A DNA stretch of 64,000 bases from Herbidospora daliensis (GCF_001570585.1 NZ_BBXF01000006.1:266383-330382); one strand, 5' to 3'. Counted from the first letter of the stretch, positions 25,642-36,353 are shown. Numbers and translations: made by a program. The notes: generated by a model from the sequence alone, not told the origin.

Positions 25642-26895
25642 GTGCCGGACGTCATCATTCTCCTCTTCAACCGGGATCTCCGGGTCACCGACCATCCCGC
25701 GCTGCAGCAGGCGTGCCAGGACGCGCGCCAGGTGGTGCCCCTGTTCGTGATCGATCCGGCCATCCCGCCGCGCGGGCGGGCGGGCTTCCTGATCGAGTGC
25801 CTGAACGACCTGCGCGAGTCGCTCCGGGAGAGGGGCGCCGACCTGGTGGTCCGGCGCGGCGACGTGGTCGCCGAGACGATGAAGATCGCGGCCGAGACCG
25901 GCGCCACCGCGATCTACACCAGCGGCGACGTCAGCGCGCTGGCCCGCAGGCGGGAGGGCCGCTTCCGGCGGGAGAACATCGAGCTCCGCACCTTCCCCGG
26001 CATCACGATCGTGCCGCCCGCCCAGCTCAAGCCCGCGAGCGGCGACCACTACAAGGTCTTCACCCCCTACTTCCGCGCCTGGTCCGACGTCCGCTGGCGG
26101 CAGATCGTGCCGACCCCCGACACGATCGCGATGCCCGAGGTGCGGCCCGGCGACATCCCCCGGCCCCGCCGCAAGCCCCACCTGCCCGGCGGCGAACGCG
26201 AGGTGCGCCGCCGCCTCGACCTGTGGCTGCGCCACTGCCTGCGCGACTACGCCGCCGGCCACGACGACCTGGCCGGCGACCACACCTCCCGGCTCAGCCC
26301 CTACCTGCGGTTCGGCTGCGTCTCGCCGCTGGAGCTGGCGACCCGGTCGGGGGCCTCGGAGGAGTTCGTCCGCCAGCTCTGCTGGCGCGACTTCTACGCC
26401 CAGGTCGCGCTCGCCTTCCCGAACCTGCCGCGCGACGACTACCGCCCCGGCCGCCGCGAGTGGCGGCACGACAAGGAGGCCGAGGACGCCTGGCGCGAGG
26501 GCATGACCGGCGTGCCCATCGTCGACGCCGGGATGCGCCAGCTCGCCGCCGAGGGCTGGATGCACAACCGGGCCCGCATGATCGTCGCCTCGTTCCTGAC
26601 CAAGACGCTGGGCCTCGACTGGCGCGTCGGGGCCGACCACTTCGAAGAGCTGCTCCTGGACGCCGACGTACCGAACAACTACGGGAACTGGCAGTGGGTG
26701 GCCGGCACCGGCAACGACACCCGGCCCAACCGGGTGCTCAACCCCGTCCGCCAGGCCAAGAAGTTCGACAAGGACGGCGAGTACATCCGCCGCTACGTCC
26801 CCGAGCTGGAGAACATCCCGGCGATGATGCTGCACGAACCCTGGCGCGCGCCGTCGCCGATCCTCGGGTACACCGCCCCCATCTGGCACGGTTAA
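25642..26895 (+). CDS. phr: Deoxyribodipyrimidine photolyase (class I)
   Basis: A 417-aa FAD photolyase that splits UV-induced cyclobutane pyrimidine dimers with blue light. The N-terminal Rossmann domain begins IILLFNRDLRVTDHPAL. The FAD domain has SRLSPYLRFGCVSP, LCWRDFYAQV, GVPIVDAGMRQLAAEGWMHN, RMIVASFLTKTLGLDWRVG and WQWVAGTGNDTRP, with the Trp residues expected for dimer binding and electron transfer. The GTG start at 25642 has GAAGG 7 nt upstream. The MerR/CarH-like gene lies divergently 84 nt away, and the sigma and YbgA-like genes follow it, which suggests light-induced expression. Confidence 0.95.
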   Translation: MPDVIILLFNRDLRVTDHPALQQACQDARQVVPLFVIDPAIPPRGRAGFLIECLNDLRESLRERGADLVVRRGDVVAETMKIAAETGATAIYTSGDVSALARRREGRFRRENIELRTFPGITIVPPAQLKPASGDHYKVFTPYFRAWSDVRWRQIVPTPDTIAMPEVRPGDIPRPRRKPHLPGGEREVRRRLDLWLRHCLRDYAAGHDDLAGDHTSRLSPYLRFGCVSPLELATRSGASEEFVRQLCWRDFYAQVALAFPNLPRDDYRPGRREWRHDKEAEDAWREGMTGVPIVDAGMRQLAAEGWMHNRARMIVASFLTKTLGLDWRVGADHFEELLLDADVPNNYGNWQWVAGTGNDTRPNRVLNPVRQAKKFDKDGEYIRRYVPELENIPAMMLHEPWRAPSPILGYTAPIWHG

Positions 26896-26912
26896 CGCCT
26901 GATGAATATCGG

Positions 26913-26932
26913 GTCATTGACTGTCTTTGACG
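26913..26932 (+). promoter_or_regulatory. Direct repeat and -35-like elements upstream of pit
   Basis: GTCATTGAC (26913-26921) and GTCTTTGAC (26923-26931) are near-identical with a 10-bp offset. Each contains a TTGAC -35-like element. PHO boxes in Streptomyces are also tandem direct repeats but with a different consensus (GTTCACC) and 11-bp spacing, so phosphate control is only possible. CATATA at 26952-26957 could be the matching -10. Confidence 0.4.
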
Positions 26933-26946
26933 CATAGTTCAAACGC

Positions 26947-26964
26947 TCCGACATATATGTCGGA
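26947..26964. promoter_or_regulatory. 18-bp perfect palindrome at the pit start
   Basis: TCCGACATATATGTCGGA ends two bases before the ATG of the phosphate transporter. It occupies the place of the ribosome site and the probable -10/start region. No Shine-Dalgarno sequence is visible outside it. It could be a repressor site or an RNA hairpin that blocks initiation. Confidence 0.6.
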
Positions 26965-26966
26965 CT

Positions 26967-28115
26967 ATGACTGGTGACCTGATTCTCCTGATCGTGGTTG
27001 TGATCACCGCGCTGTCGTTCGACTTCACGAACGGGTTCCACGACACCGCGAACGCGATGGCCACCTCGATCGCCACCGGAGCGCTGAAGCCCAAGATCGC
27101 GGTCGCCTTGTCTGCGGTGCTGAACTTCGTCGGCGCCTTCCTGTCCCTGAAGGTGGCGGCCACGATCGCCAACGGGATCGTCGAGAGCGGAGCGATCACC
27201 CTCACGGTCGTCTTCGCCGGGCTCGTCGGCGGCCTCGCCTGGAATCTGGTGACCTGGTACTACGGCATCCCGTCGAGCTCCTCGCACGCCCTGATCGGCG
27301 GCGTCGTCGGCGCCACCCTGCTCGCCTCGGGAATCAACGCCGTCAAAGGAGAAGGGCTGGTCTCCCACGTCATCATCCCGGCCGTGCTCGCGCCGCTCGC
27401 CGCCGTCCTCGTGGCGACCGTCGGCACCTACCTCGTGTACGTCCTGACCAGGAAGGTCGACGAGAAGACCCGCACCAGGGGCTTCCGGATCGGCCAGATC
27501 GGCTCGGCCTCGCTGGTGTCGCTCGCCCACGGCACCAACGACGCCCAGAAGACCATGGGCGTCATCACCCTCGCCCTGATCGCCAACGGCACCATCACCC
27601 AGCAGGACGGCACCCCCTTCTGGGTGATCGTGTGCAGCGCCACCGCCATCGCCGCCGGCACCTACGTCGGCGGCTGGCGGGTCATCCGCACCCTCGGCAA
27701 GGGCCTGACCGAGATCGAGACCCCGCAGGGCTTCGCCGCCGAGGCGTCGTCGGCCACGGTCATCCTGACCTCGACCCACTTCGGCTTCCCGCTCTCCACC
27801 ACCCAGGTGTGCACCGGCTCGGTCATCGGCGCCGGCCTCGGCAAGCGCCTCGCCCAGGTGCGCTGGGGCGTCGCGGCCCGCATGGGGGTCGCCTGGCTGA
27901 TCACCCTCCCGGCCGCCGCCCTCGTCGGCGCGGTCGCCTTCGGCGCGGCCCAGCTCATCGGCGGCGCCCTCGGCGTGATCGTCGTCTTCACGGCGGCCGT
28001 GGTCTTCGCCGCCCTGCTCTACCTGGCGTCCAGGAAGACGGCCGTGCACGCCGGCAACGTCAACGACGACTGGGTCGGGCGAGGCACGCCCACCCAGGTG
28101 AGGACCCCGGTATGA
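26967..28115 (+). CDS. pit: PiT-family low-affinity inorganic phosphate transporter
   Basis: A 382-aa integral membrane phosphate/metal symporter. The two inverted PiT signature repeats are visible: GFHDTANAMATSIATGALKP near 24-43 and SLAHGTNDAQKTMGV near 186-200, with about ten hydrophobic helices and a cytoplasmic loop between the halves. The GIPSSSSHALIGG and FGFPLSTTQV segments are also typical. It begins MTGDLILLIVVV with no signal. The TGA overlaps the ATG of a small membrane protein gene. Upstream DNA has a direct repeat and an 18-bp palindrome. Confidence 0.95.
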   Translation: MTGDLILLIVVVITALSFDFTNGFHDTANAMATSIATGALKPKIAVALSAVLNFVGAFLSLKVAATIANGIVESGAITLTVVFAGLVGGLAWNLVTWYYGIPSSSSHALIGGVVGATLLASGINAVKGEGLVSHVIIPAVLAPLAAVLVATVGTYLVYVLTRKVDEKTRTRGFRIGQIGSASLVSLAHGTNDAQKTMGVITLALIANGTITQQDGTPFWVIVCSATAIAAGTYVGGWRVIRTLGKGLTEIETPQGFAAEASSATVILTSTHFGFPLSTTQVCTGSVIGAGLGKRLAQVRWGVAARMGVAWLITLPAAALVGAVAFGAAQLIGGALGVIVVFTAAVVFAALLYLASRKTAVHAGNVNDDWVGRGTPTQVRTPV

Positions 28116-28312
28116 GCTACGTCGACGGCGACGCCCTGTGGCGGGTCCTGGTCGCCTCGCTGATCGGCGGCGTGGGGATCGCGGCGCTGTTCTCGGTCGG
28201 CCTCATCGGCGTCTCCTCCGGCAGGGTCGTCGGCCGCGTCGCGGGCGGCGTCTGCTTCCTGCTCGTGGTCGCGGGCGTCCTGCTGGGCGTGTACGTCATG
28301 CTGGACAAGTAG
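28112..28312 (+). CDS. Small two-helix membrane protein coupled to PiT
   Basis: A 66-aa protein with two hydrophobic stretches, about 11-33 and 41-62, in an ATGA overlap with the transporter gene. Helical hairpin proteins of this size are commonly encoded directly after pit in actinomycetes and may be accessory subunits; no characterised function is known to me. Ends MLDK. The overlap and transmembrane pattern support it being real. Confidence 0.75.
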   Translation: MSYVDGDALWRVLVASLIGGVGIAALFSVGLIGVSSGRVVGRVAGGVCFLLVVAGVLLGVYVMLDK

Positions 28313-28338
28313 TCGGTCTTCAAGGGGAAGGACGCCGG

Positions 28339-28878
28339 GTGGGATCCATCGAAGCGGTCAGCAGATCGCAGCAGTACACCTTCAGCAAACCCAACGAGGG
28401 TGTCATCAGGCTGGTCCCCGGGCTCGGCGTCGAAGGCGACGCCCACTACGGCGAGAAGGTGCGCCACCGCAGCCGGGTGGCCCGCACCCCCGACGCGCCC
28501 AACCTGCGCCAGGTCCACCTCATCCACGCCGAACTCTTCGAGGAGCTCGCCGGCCGGGGCTTCGCCGTGGCCCCCGGCCAGATCGGCGAGAACGTCACCA
28601 CCCGCGGCCTCGACCTGCTCGGCCTGCCCACCGGCACCCTGCTGCACCTGGGCCCGGAGGCGGTCGTCGAGGTCACCGGCCTGCGCAACCCCTGCGTCCA
28701 GCTCGACGGATTCCGGCCGGGCCTGATGAAGGCCGTGCTCGACCGCGACGACGAGGGCGGGCTCGTGCGCAAGGCGGGGATCATGGGGGTGGTCGTGACG
28801 GGCGGCGAGATCCGCCCGGGAGATCAGATCAGGGTGACCCTGCCCGACGGGCCCCATCGAAAGCTGGAGCCCGTCTGA
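28339..28878 (+). CDS. MOSC-domain protein
   Basis: A 179-aa MOSC-fold protein, related to the C-terminal domain of molybdenum cofactor sulfurase and to YiiM. VEGDAHYGE and the Arg-rich HRSRVAR loop are typical; the conserved Cys that carries sulfur or binds Moco is in GLRNPCVQLDGF near residue 117. QIGENVTTRGLDL is another family signature. The start is GTG at 28339 with GAAGGA six bases upstream. It may handle molybdenum cofactor or N-hydroxylated substrates; no partner gene lies beside it. The convergent acidic-protein gene ends 11 nt after its stop. Confidence 0.88.
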   Translation: MGSIEAVSRSQQYTFSKPNEGVIRLVPGLGVEGDAHYGEKVRHRSRVARTPDAPNLRQVHLIHAELFEELAGRGFAVAPGQIGENVTTRGLDLLGLPTGTLLHLGPEAVVEVTGLRNPCVQLDGFRPGLMKAVLDRDDEGGLVRKAGIMGVVVTGGEIRPGDQIRVTLPDGPHRKLEPV

Positions 28879-28889
28879 CAGGGAGTGGC

Positions 28890-29231
28890 TCACACGTGGT
28901 CGTGATCGTGGTCGTGCTCGTCCTCTTCGTCTTCAAGGGCGCCGTCTGACGGCTCGACACCCAGCATCGCCTCACGCGGCTCGACCTCGTCGATGTGCTC
29001 GACGAGGCTGAGCACGTGGTCGGGCTCGATCAGCCACTGCAGGGCGGCGGCGCCCGTCTCGTCCGCGTTCACCAGGTCGATCTGCTCCTGGCGCTCGGAC
29101 TCCTCGAGGTCGGACTCCGGGCTGCGGATCTCCTTCAGCGCGGCGGCCTGGAGGGCGCCGACATCGGTGACTTCAACCACGAGATCCACCGTGAGACGGA
29201 GATAGCGTGCGGTATCCGTAACATCGCTCAT
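28890..29231 (-). CDS. Small acidic protein with His/Asp-rich tail, unknown function
   Basis: A 113-aa protein I do not recognise. It is strongly acidic, has no membrane segment, and ends in EDEEDEHDHDHDHV, a possible metal-binding tail. The first half (YLRLTVDLVVEVTDV) looks like a beta strand pair, then helices. The ATG at 29231 is 11 nt after the uracil-DNA glycosylase stop, both genes reading leftward, so the two are probably co-transcribed. Confidence 0.65.
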   Translation of the reverse strand: MSDVTDTARYLRLTVDLVVEVTDVGALQAAALKEIRSPESDLEESERQEQIDLVNADETGAAALQWLIEPDHVLSLVEHIDEVEPREAMLGVEPSDGALEDEEDEHDHDHDHV

Positions 29232-29242
29232 GGTCGCAGATC

Positions 29243-29920
29243 CTAGGGGAGTTTCCAGTCGACAGGGGTCGCGCCCTGCCGCTCCAGCATCTCGTTGGCC
29301 TTGCTGAACGGCTTGGAGCCGAAGAAGCCGCTCCGGGCCGACAGCGGGCTCGGGTGGGCCGACTCGATGCACGGGACCTGGCCCAGCATCGGGCGCAGGT
29401 TCCGGGCGTCGCGGCCCCACAGGATGGCCACGAGCGGGCCGCCGCGCTCGACGAGCGCCTTGATGGCCTGTTCGGTGACCTCCTCCCAGCCCTTGCCCCG
29501 GTGGGAGGCCGGCTTGCCCGGCATCACCGTGAGGACGCGGTTGAGGAGCAGGACCCCGTTCTCGGTCCACGGGGTCAGGTCGCCGTTGGAGGGCTTGGGC
29601 AGGCCCAGGTCCTCCATCAGCTCGGTGTAGATGTTGCGGAGGCTTCCCGGGATCGGCCGGACGTCTTCGGCCACCGAGAAGCTGAGTCCGATGGGGTGCC
29701 CGGGGGTCGGGTAGGGATCCTGACCCATGATGAGCACCCGCACGTCGGCGAAGGGCTGTTTGAAGGCCCGCAGCACGTTCTCGCCCGCGGGCAGGTACTG
29801 CCTGCCTTCCGCGATCTCATTCCGGAGGAAGTCGCCCATCTCGGCGATCTTGTCCGCGACCGGTTCGAGGGCCTTCGCCCACCCCGGTTCCACTAGCTCG
29901 TTTAAGGGACGGCCTGCCAT
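29243..29920 (-). CDS. ung: Uracil-DNA glycosylase (family 1)
   Basis: A 225-aa base-excision repair enzyme that removes uracil from DNA. The catalytic water-activating motif is [18 protein letters not shown] (His of GQDPYH is Pro here, as in other actinomycete members), the middle motif is [11 protein letters not shown], and the leucine-intercalation loop is [20 protein letters not shown]. Length is normal. The ATG at 29920 lies 11 nt after the treS stop, so it may be read from the treS transcript. Confidence 0.95.
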   Translation of the reverse strand: MAGRPLNELVEPGWAKALEPVADKIAEMGDFLRNEIAEGRQYLPAGENVLRAFKQPFADVRVLIMGQDPYPTPGHPIGLSFSVAEDVRPIPGSLRNIYTELMEDLGLPKPSNGDLTPWTENGVLLLNRVLTVMPGKPASHRGKGWEEVTEQAIKALVERGGPLVAILWGRDARNLRPMLGQVPCIESAHPSPLSARSGFFGSKPFSKANEMLERQGATPVDWKLP

Positions 29921-29931
29921 GGCGCGAAAGC

Positions 29932-31638
<1,707 letters not shown>

Positions 31639-31790
31639 CAGACCTCGCTCCACGGGGAAAGAATCGGGTATGTCCGCAGCTCAGCGCGGCCTTCCGCAGA
31701 AGGTACCACCCGGTAGCCCCTGACAAAGAACGGTTACGTAGCCCTTACTGCGCGCTTTCCATCGGTTGTCGTGCGGACACGTACCGTGAC

Positions 31791-33449
31791 CTAACGAGAG
31801 CTCCACGGAGGTGTGAGGTCGCCGAGGACCTCGTCGTAGTCGGTGAGCCAGGCGCCGAAGAGCGCCAGCCCGCGCAGCCAGAACCGGGAGTTCCACGACC
31901 CGAACGCGGCCAGCGCGTCGGGGCCGCCCTCGACCACCTCGGCCATCTGGGGCGACAGCAGGCCGGGCACCCGGGCGACCCGGCGGAGCATGGCGTGGTT
32001 CCACTCGCGGGCCCAGACCGAGGCCGAGCGCAGCGGCACGCGGCGGTGCGGCAGGCCGCCGTTGGTCGACGGAAGCGAGGCGACCCGGGGGTTGGCGGCC
32101 CACAGGATCTCGCGGTAGAACCTGCCGCCCTCCTTGCGGGCGACCGGCACCGACAGGGCGGCGTCGAAGAAGCCGGGGTGCAGGAACGGGAAGACCGGGG
32201 TGGCCTCGGGGCCGACGAGGTTGACGGGGGAGCGGGCGATGCCCCGGGCGGTGCGGGTGTGCAGCACGCTCAGGGCGAGTTCGCTGCGGTGGCCGTTGAG
32301 CATCGAGGTGGCCTGCGCGAACGTGGTCTCGACGACGTCGTCCATCCAGGCCAGCGCGCCCTCGCCGAGCACCGGGATGTGGGCGTCGCCGGTGGTCATC
32401 GACTTCAGCAGCGCCTGGCGGCGTTCCAGCGGGGTCGTGGCGGCTGCGGCGGCCGACATCAGGAAGTTCTTCATCAGCGGGCCGCCGGCCAGGCCGTCGA
32501 CCACCGGACGGCCGCCCTCGTGGACCTCGCGGGCGAACGGCGAGTACCAGGCGTGGTGGCTGGTCAGGAACTCCAGCCTGCGGGCGGCCCACAGGGCCTC
32601 GGCCGGGAAGTCGGCCGCGTTCTGGTCGACGACCCGGTGAGGGATGCCGAGCTCGCGGGTGACCGCGACGGCGAAGTCGATGTCGTTGTCGAGGCCGTCG
32701 TCGGGGCTGGTCGTCCACGAGACGACGTCCTTGCCCTGGGCCACGGCCACGCTGGCCAGCAGCCGCGAGTCGTAGCCGCCGCTGACGGGCACCAGCACCT
32801 GCTCGTACGGCTTCAGCGACTCGTGCAGCAGGCTGACGATGTCGTGGGCGGTGACCCCGTGGTCGAACGGCTCCTCGCGCACCCAGCGGGGGGCCCGCTT
32901 GTCGACCGACAACCGCCGCCGGTCGCGCGACCACGACAGGGCGGTCGCCCCGGGGAGGCGCTTGACCTCGGCGTAGGGGGTGTCCTCGAGCAGCGGGTAC
33001 GTCAGCTTGAGGATCGCCGCCCAGGCGTTCCAGTTCACCACGTAGGGCTTGCGCGCCAGCGCGAGCAGCGGCTCGATCAGGCCCGAGAAGTAGACCGCGT
33101 CGCCGTCGGTCAGGTAGTAGACGTCGATCAGGCCGAACGCGCCGGTGTGCAGGGTGACGGAGGCGGGCTCGTCGATGAAGCCGGGGGCCTCGTAGTGCTC
33201 GGCCACGTGGAGCCAGTCGCCGCCGGCGATCGGGGTGCGGTCGCCCCACGAGAAGGCGGCCATGGTGGGCGAGGAGTCGTACATGGTGAGCGGGCCCGAC
33301 GACAACACGGCGGCGTCACGCGTGACGTAGGCGGTCTCCACATGGGGCCCCGACCTGGCCAGCAGGTCGAGCCGCTCCTGGGAGAACGGCCCGAAGGCGC
33401 CACAGACGTACGGCCTCGCCCGGAACGACGGCCACTCTCCCTTGCGCAC
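31791..33449 (-). CDS. Asparagine-synthetase-like protein without glutaminase nucleophile
   Basis: A 552-aa protein. The C-terminal part has the PP-loop of asparagine synthetase B (VLVPVSGGYDSRLLASVA near 243-260), and the family pattern LPGATALSWSRD precedes it. The N-terminal 180 residues resemble the glutaminase fold in layout (GLIDVYYLTDGDAVYFSG) but the protein starts Met-Arg-Lys, not Met-Cys, so glutamine hydrolysis is not possible and ammonia or another amine must be used. Such proteins occur in glycan and natural-product loci. The GTG at 33449 has GGAGG eight bases upstream. It is divergent from a glycosyltransferase and may modify the same product. Confidence 0.8.
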   Translation of the reverse strand: MRKGEWPSFRARPYVCGAFGPFSQERLDLLARSGPHVETAYVTRDAAVLSSGPLTMYDSSPTMAAFSWGDRTPIAGGDWLHVAEHYEAPGFIDEPASVTLHTGAFGLIDVYYLTDGDAVYFSGLIEPLLALARKPYVVNWNAWAAILKLTYPLLEDTPYAEVKRLPGATALSWSRDRRRLSVDKRAPRWVREEPFDHGVTAHDIVSLLHESLKPYEQVLVPVSGGYDSRLLASVAVAQGKDVVSWTTSPDDGLDNDIDFAVAVTRELGIPHRVVDQNAADFPAEALWAARRLEFLTSHHAWYSPFAREVHEGGRPVVDGLAGGPLMKNFLMSAAAAATTPLERRQALLKSMTTGDAHIPVLGEGALAWMDDVVETTFAQATSMLNGHRSELALSVLHTRTARGIARSPVNLVGPEATPVFPFLHPGFFDAALSVPVARKEGGRFYREILWAANPRVASLPSTNGGLPHRRVPLRSASVWAREWNHAMLRRVARVPGLLSPQMAEVVEGGPDALAAFGSWNSRFWLRGLALFGAWLTDYDEVLGDLTPPWSSR

Positions 33450-33593
33450 CCCAGGTCCCTCCCCGATCGGTGGTTTCCGACGAGTTTACGGACGTCAGGT
33501 GGACTCTTGGTGCCTTAATGACGGTTTCCATGCAGGTAGACCATGATCTGAGAATATGGTGACTGTCGCCGTTACCTGGAGGAGTGGGCGTTT

Positions 33594-35573
33594 ATGAGTG
33601 AGCTGGAGAGCCTGCGGCGGGCGCTGGCACAGGCCGTGGAGAAGGCCGAGGGCGCCGCCGAACTGGCCCGCCTGCTCGCCGACTACCAGGCCCGGCTGGA
33701 CGAGGCCGCCCGCACCGAGGCCGAGGCCCTCACCCGGGCCCGCGACGCCGAGACGGCCCGCAGAGCGGCCGAGAAGCAGGCCGACCGCCAGATCACCCAG
33801 CTCGCCAAGCAACTGGCCGAGCAGAGGTACCAGACCGCGGTGGCCGAGTGGAAACTGGCCAAGCTCCAGGGCAACCGGTGGATCAAGATAGGGGAGGCCG
33901 TCCAGGCGAAGAAGCCCGGTTCGGTGGCTCGCGCGGTGCGGGCCTCCTCCCCGAACGCGGGCAAGGCCCCCAAGCGCACCGACTTCCCGGTCGAGAAGCC
34001 CGCCGCCCCGGAGAAGCCGGCCGCCGAGAAGGCCCCGCCGGTCGAGCCCGACCCCCGCGCGCCGCTGTTCTCCACGCCGCTCACCGAGTACTTCGCGGTG
34101 CCGAAGGGGCCGCTGACCCGGCCGTACATGACCGTCGCGGCGATCGTCGACCGGCGCACCGAGGCCCTGCTCCGCTACGAATGGCGGCAGGTCACCAACT
34201 TCGGCCCGGACGACTGGCCGAAGATGCTCGACTCCTACCGGCCCTCGATGTTGTTCGTCGAATCGGTGCACGCCGGGCCGCGCCAGGGCAACGGCGGTCG
34301 CTGGCTCGACTCGATGGCGGGCAAGGACCGGGCGCTGCGCGACCTGGTGGAGGCGTGCAAGAAGCGCGGGATCAAGACCGTCTTCTGGCACTCGGGCGGC
34401 TCGCTCGGCAAGGCGGTGCCGGTCGCCGAGCTGTTCGACCTGGTGCTGGCCACCACCGAGCAGCGGGCCCGCGAGTGGCGGGCGGCCCTGCGGCACGACC
34501 GCGTCGAGGTGCTGCCGCACAGCGTGCAGCCCCGGGTGCACAACACCTTCCGCGCCGAGGGCGGCCGGACGGCGGGCGTGGCCACGCTCGGCACCGCCGA
34601 GGGCGGCGACCCGCTGCCGGCCCAGGGCGACGACAAGACCGGCTACGACGACTTCCTGACCGCCGTGCGCAGGGTCGAGGTGGTCGTCGCGGGGCCCGAC
34701 GCGAACGACCGCGAGATCGCCGAGATCGAGGCGTGCGGCACCCCGGTCGTCGCCACCGGCGCGGCCGAACTGGCCGCCGACCCGCAGGAGCGCGACCGCC
34801 GCGCCCACCTGGCCTGGCGGGCGACCGTCCCGGTCACCGCGCGCCTGGAGCCGGTGTTCTCCGCCGTCGGGCTGCCCGACGTGCGCAACACCCAGGTGGT
34901 GACGGCGCTGGTGGCCGTACGCGACCAGATGGAGCTCGACCAGGCGATCACCCAGATCGTGGGGCAGCGCCGGCGGCCCGACCAGCTGGTCGTGGTGGCC
35001 GAGGGCGTCGACGCGGGGGTGGTCGAGAAGACCGCGCGGCAGGCCGTCGAGGCTCGCGAGGAGGGTTACAACAAGGGCGTGCTGCCCGAGCTCGTGGTGC
35101 GGTCGGCGTCGTTGTCGACGCGGGGGGCCGCGCTGGCCCACGCGCTGCTGCTGGCCGACGGCGACTACGTGGCGATCGTCGACCCGCGCGACCTCTACGG
35201 GGAGCACTACCTGGCCGACTCGCTGCGCCGGTTCGCCGAGGTCGAGACCGAGATCGTCGGCAAGGCCGCGTTCTACGCCCACGCGGCCGGGGCGACCCTG
35301 CTGCGCCAGCCCGACGCCGAATACCGCTTCCTGCCCGAACTCGGCGGCGGCACCGTCGTGGCCCGCCGGTCGGTGCTGGTCGACCTGGGCATCGCCGACC
35401 TCAGCGAGGAGTGGGACGAGACGCTGATGCGGCAGTGCCGCTCCGGCGGGATCCGGGTCTACTCGGGCGACCGCTTCTCCTACGTGTGCGTGCGCGCCCG
35501 CGCGGAGGGCCGCCTGTTCGGCTCAGCTCGTCTGGAGGGGTACGTCCCCGCCGGTCCCCTCGCCCTGATCTAG
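33594..35573 (+). CDS. Coiled-coil glycosyltransferase-like protein (CgeB-like plus GT2-like)
   Basis: A 659-aa cytoplasmic protein. Residues 1-85 are a highly charged coiled coil, then a short segment GNRWIKIGEAVQAKK and a Pro/Ala/Lys-rich linker. About 170-370 resembles the CgeB/spore-protein YkvP glycosyltransferase family (PSMLFVESVHAGP; IKTVFWHSGGS). About 370-640 resembles a GT2 fold (LLADGDYVAIVDPRDLYGEHYLADSL, with DPRD in the DXD place). The same coiled-coil and linker style appears in the glycosyltransferases at 48761-53756. ATG at 33594 follows GGAG. The 3' end overlaps the convergent PP2C gene by 51 bp. Role: probably cell-surface or spore-wall glycan, by inference. Confidence 0.65.
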   Translation: MSELESLRRALAQAVEKAEGAAELARLLADYQARLDEAARTEAEALTRARDAETARRAAEKQADRQITQLAKQLAEQRYQTAVAEWKLAKLQGNRWIKIGEAVQAKKPGSVARAVRASSPNAGKAPKRTDFPVEKPAAPEKPAAEKAPPVEPDPRAPLFSTPLTEYFAVPKGPLTRPYMTVAAIVDRRTEALLRYEWRQVTNFGPDDWPKMLDSYRPSMLFVESVHAGPRQGNGGRWLDSMAGKDRALRDLVEACKKRGIKTVFWHSGGSLGKAVPVAELFDLVLATTEQRAREWRAALRHDRVEVLPHSVQPRVHNTFRAEGGRTAGVATLGTAEGGDPLPAQGDDKTGYDDFLTAVRRVEVVVAGPDANDREIAEIEACGTPVVATGAAELAADPQERDRRAHLAWRATVPVTARLEPVFSAVGLPDVRNTQVVTALVAVRDQMELDQAITQIVGQRRRPDQLVVVAEGVDAGVVEKTARQAVEAREEGYNKGVLPELVVRSASLSTRGAALAHALLLADGDYVAIVDPRDLYGEHYLADSLRRFAEVETEIVGKAAFYAHAAGATLLRQPDAEYRFLPELGGGTVVARRSVLVDLGIADLSEEWDETLMRQCRSGGIRVYSGDRFSYVCVRARAEGRLFGSARLEGYVPAGPLALI

Positions 35574-36353
35574 CCGGCCGTCTTGATCGGCGGAGGCCGA
35601 CCCGACCATGATGGGTTGTCCGTCGCCGCTCCAGCCCGCCACGACGTCGGCCACGACACACGTGATGTTGTCGGGGCCGCCGCCCCGGTTGGCCAGGTCG
35701 ACGAGGGTCGTGACCAGCTGGTCGAGGTCGGCGACGGAGGTGAGCAACTCGTGCAGCGTCTCGGGCGACACCACGCCCGCCAGGCCGTCGGAGCACAGCA
35801 GGTAGCGGTCGCCCGCGAAGGCGGCCCGGTGCGACACGTCGGGGCTCACGTTGCCGGTGCTTTCGAGCGCCCTCATCAGCATCGACCGGCGCGGGTGCTC
35901 GGCCGCCTGCTCGGGGGTCATCCGGCCGTCGTCGACGAGCGACTGCACCAGCGTGTGGTCGTGGGTGATCTGGTAGAGCACGCCGTCGCGCAGCATGTAG
36001 CCGCGCGAGTCGCCCACGTGGGCCAGGGCGAAGCCGCTGCCGTCCCACAACATCGCGGTCAGGGTGGTGCCCATGCCGTTGAGCGCCGGGTTGGCGTCGG
36101 CCATGCCCTTCAGGGTCTGCGCCGCCTGCTGGATGGCGCCTTCGAGCGCGACCACGGGGTCGCCCTCCAGATGTGCGCCGGACAGCACGCGGATCGCGGT
36201 CGCGCTGGCCACCTGGCCGTAGTTGTGGCCGCCCATGCCGTCGGCGACGACGAGCAGCCGAGGACTGGCGTAGGCGGCGTCCTCGTTCTCCGGGCGGCGC
36301 TGGCCGACGTCGGATCGGGCGGCGTACCGGAGGCCCAGCGTGCTGTGGTTCAT
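35523..36353 (-). CDS. PP2C-family Ser/Thr protein phosphatase
   Basis: A 276-aa metal-dependent phosphatase that reverses Ser/Thr kinase signalling. Motifs: RSDVGQRRPENEDA at the N-terminus, VVADGMGGHNYG (metal Asp), AHVGDSRGYMLRDG, LLCSDGLAGVV and GGGPDNITCVV. There is no membrane helix. It starts at ATG 36353; GTG codons at 36359 and 36386 are alternatives with no better ribosome site. Two kinases in the window (2641 and 38192) are candidate partners. It is divergent from the methylase gene, sharing a 61-nt upstream region with a palindrome. Confidence 0.93.
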   Translation of the reverse strand: MNHSTLGLRYAARSDVGQRRPENEDAAYASPRLLVVADGMGGHNYGQVASATAIRVLSGAHLEGDPVVALEGAIQQAAQTLKGMADANPALNGMGTTLTAMLWDGSGFALAHVGDSRGYMLRDGVLYQITHDHTLVQSLVDDGRMTPEQAAEHPRRSMLMRALESTGNVSPDVSHRAAFAGDRYLLCSDGLAGVVSPETLHELLTSVADLDQLVTTLVDLANRGGGPDNITCVVADVVAGWSGDGQPIMVGSASADQDGRLDQGEGTGGDVPLQTS

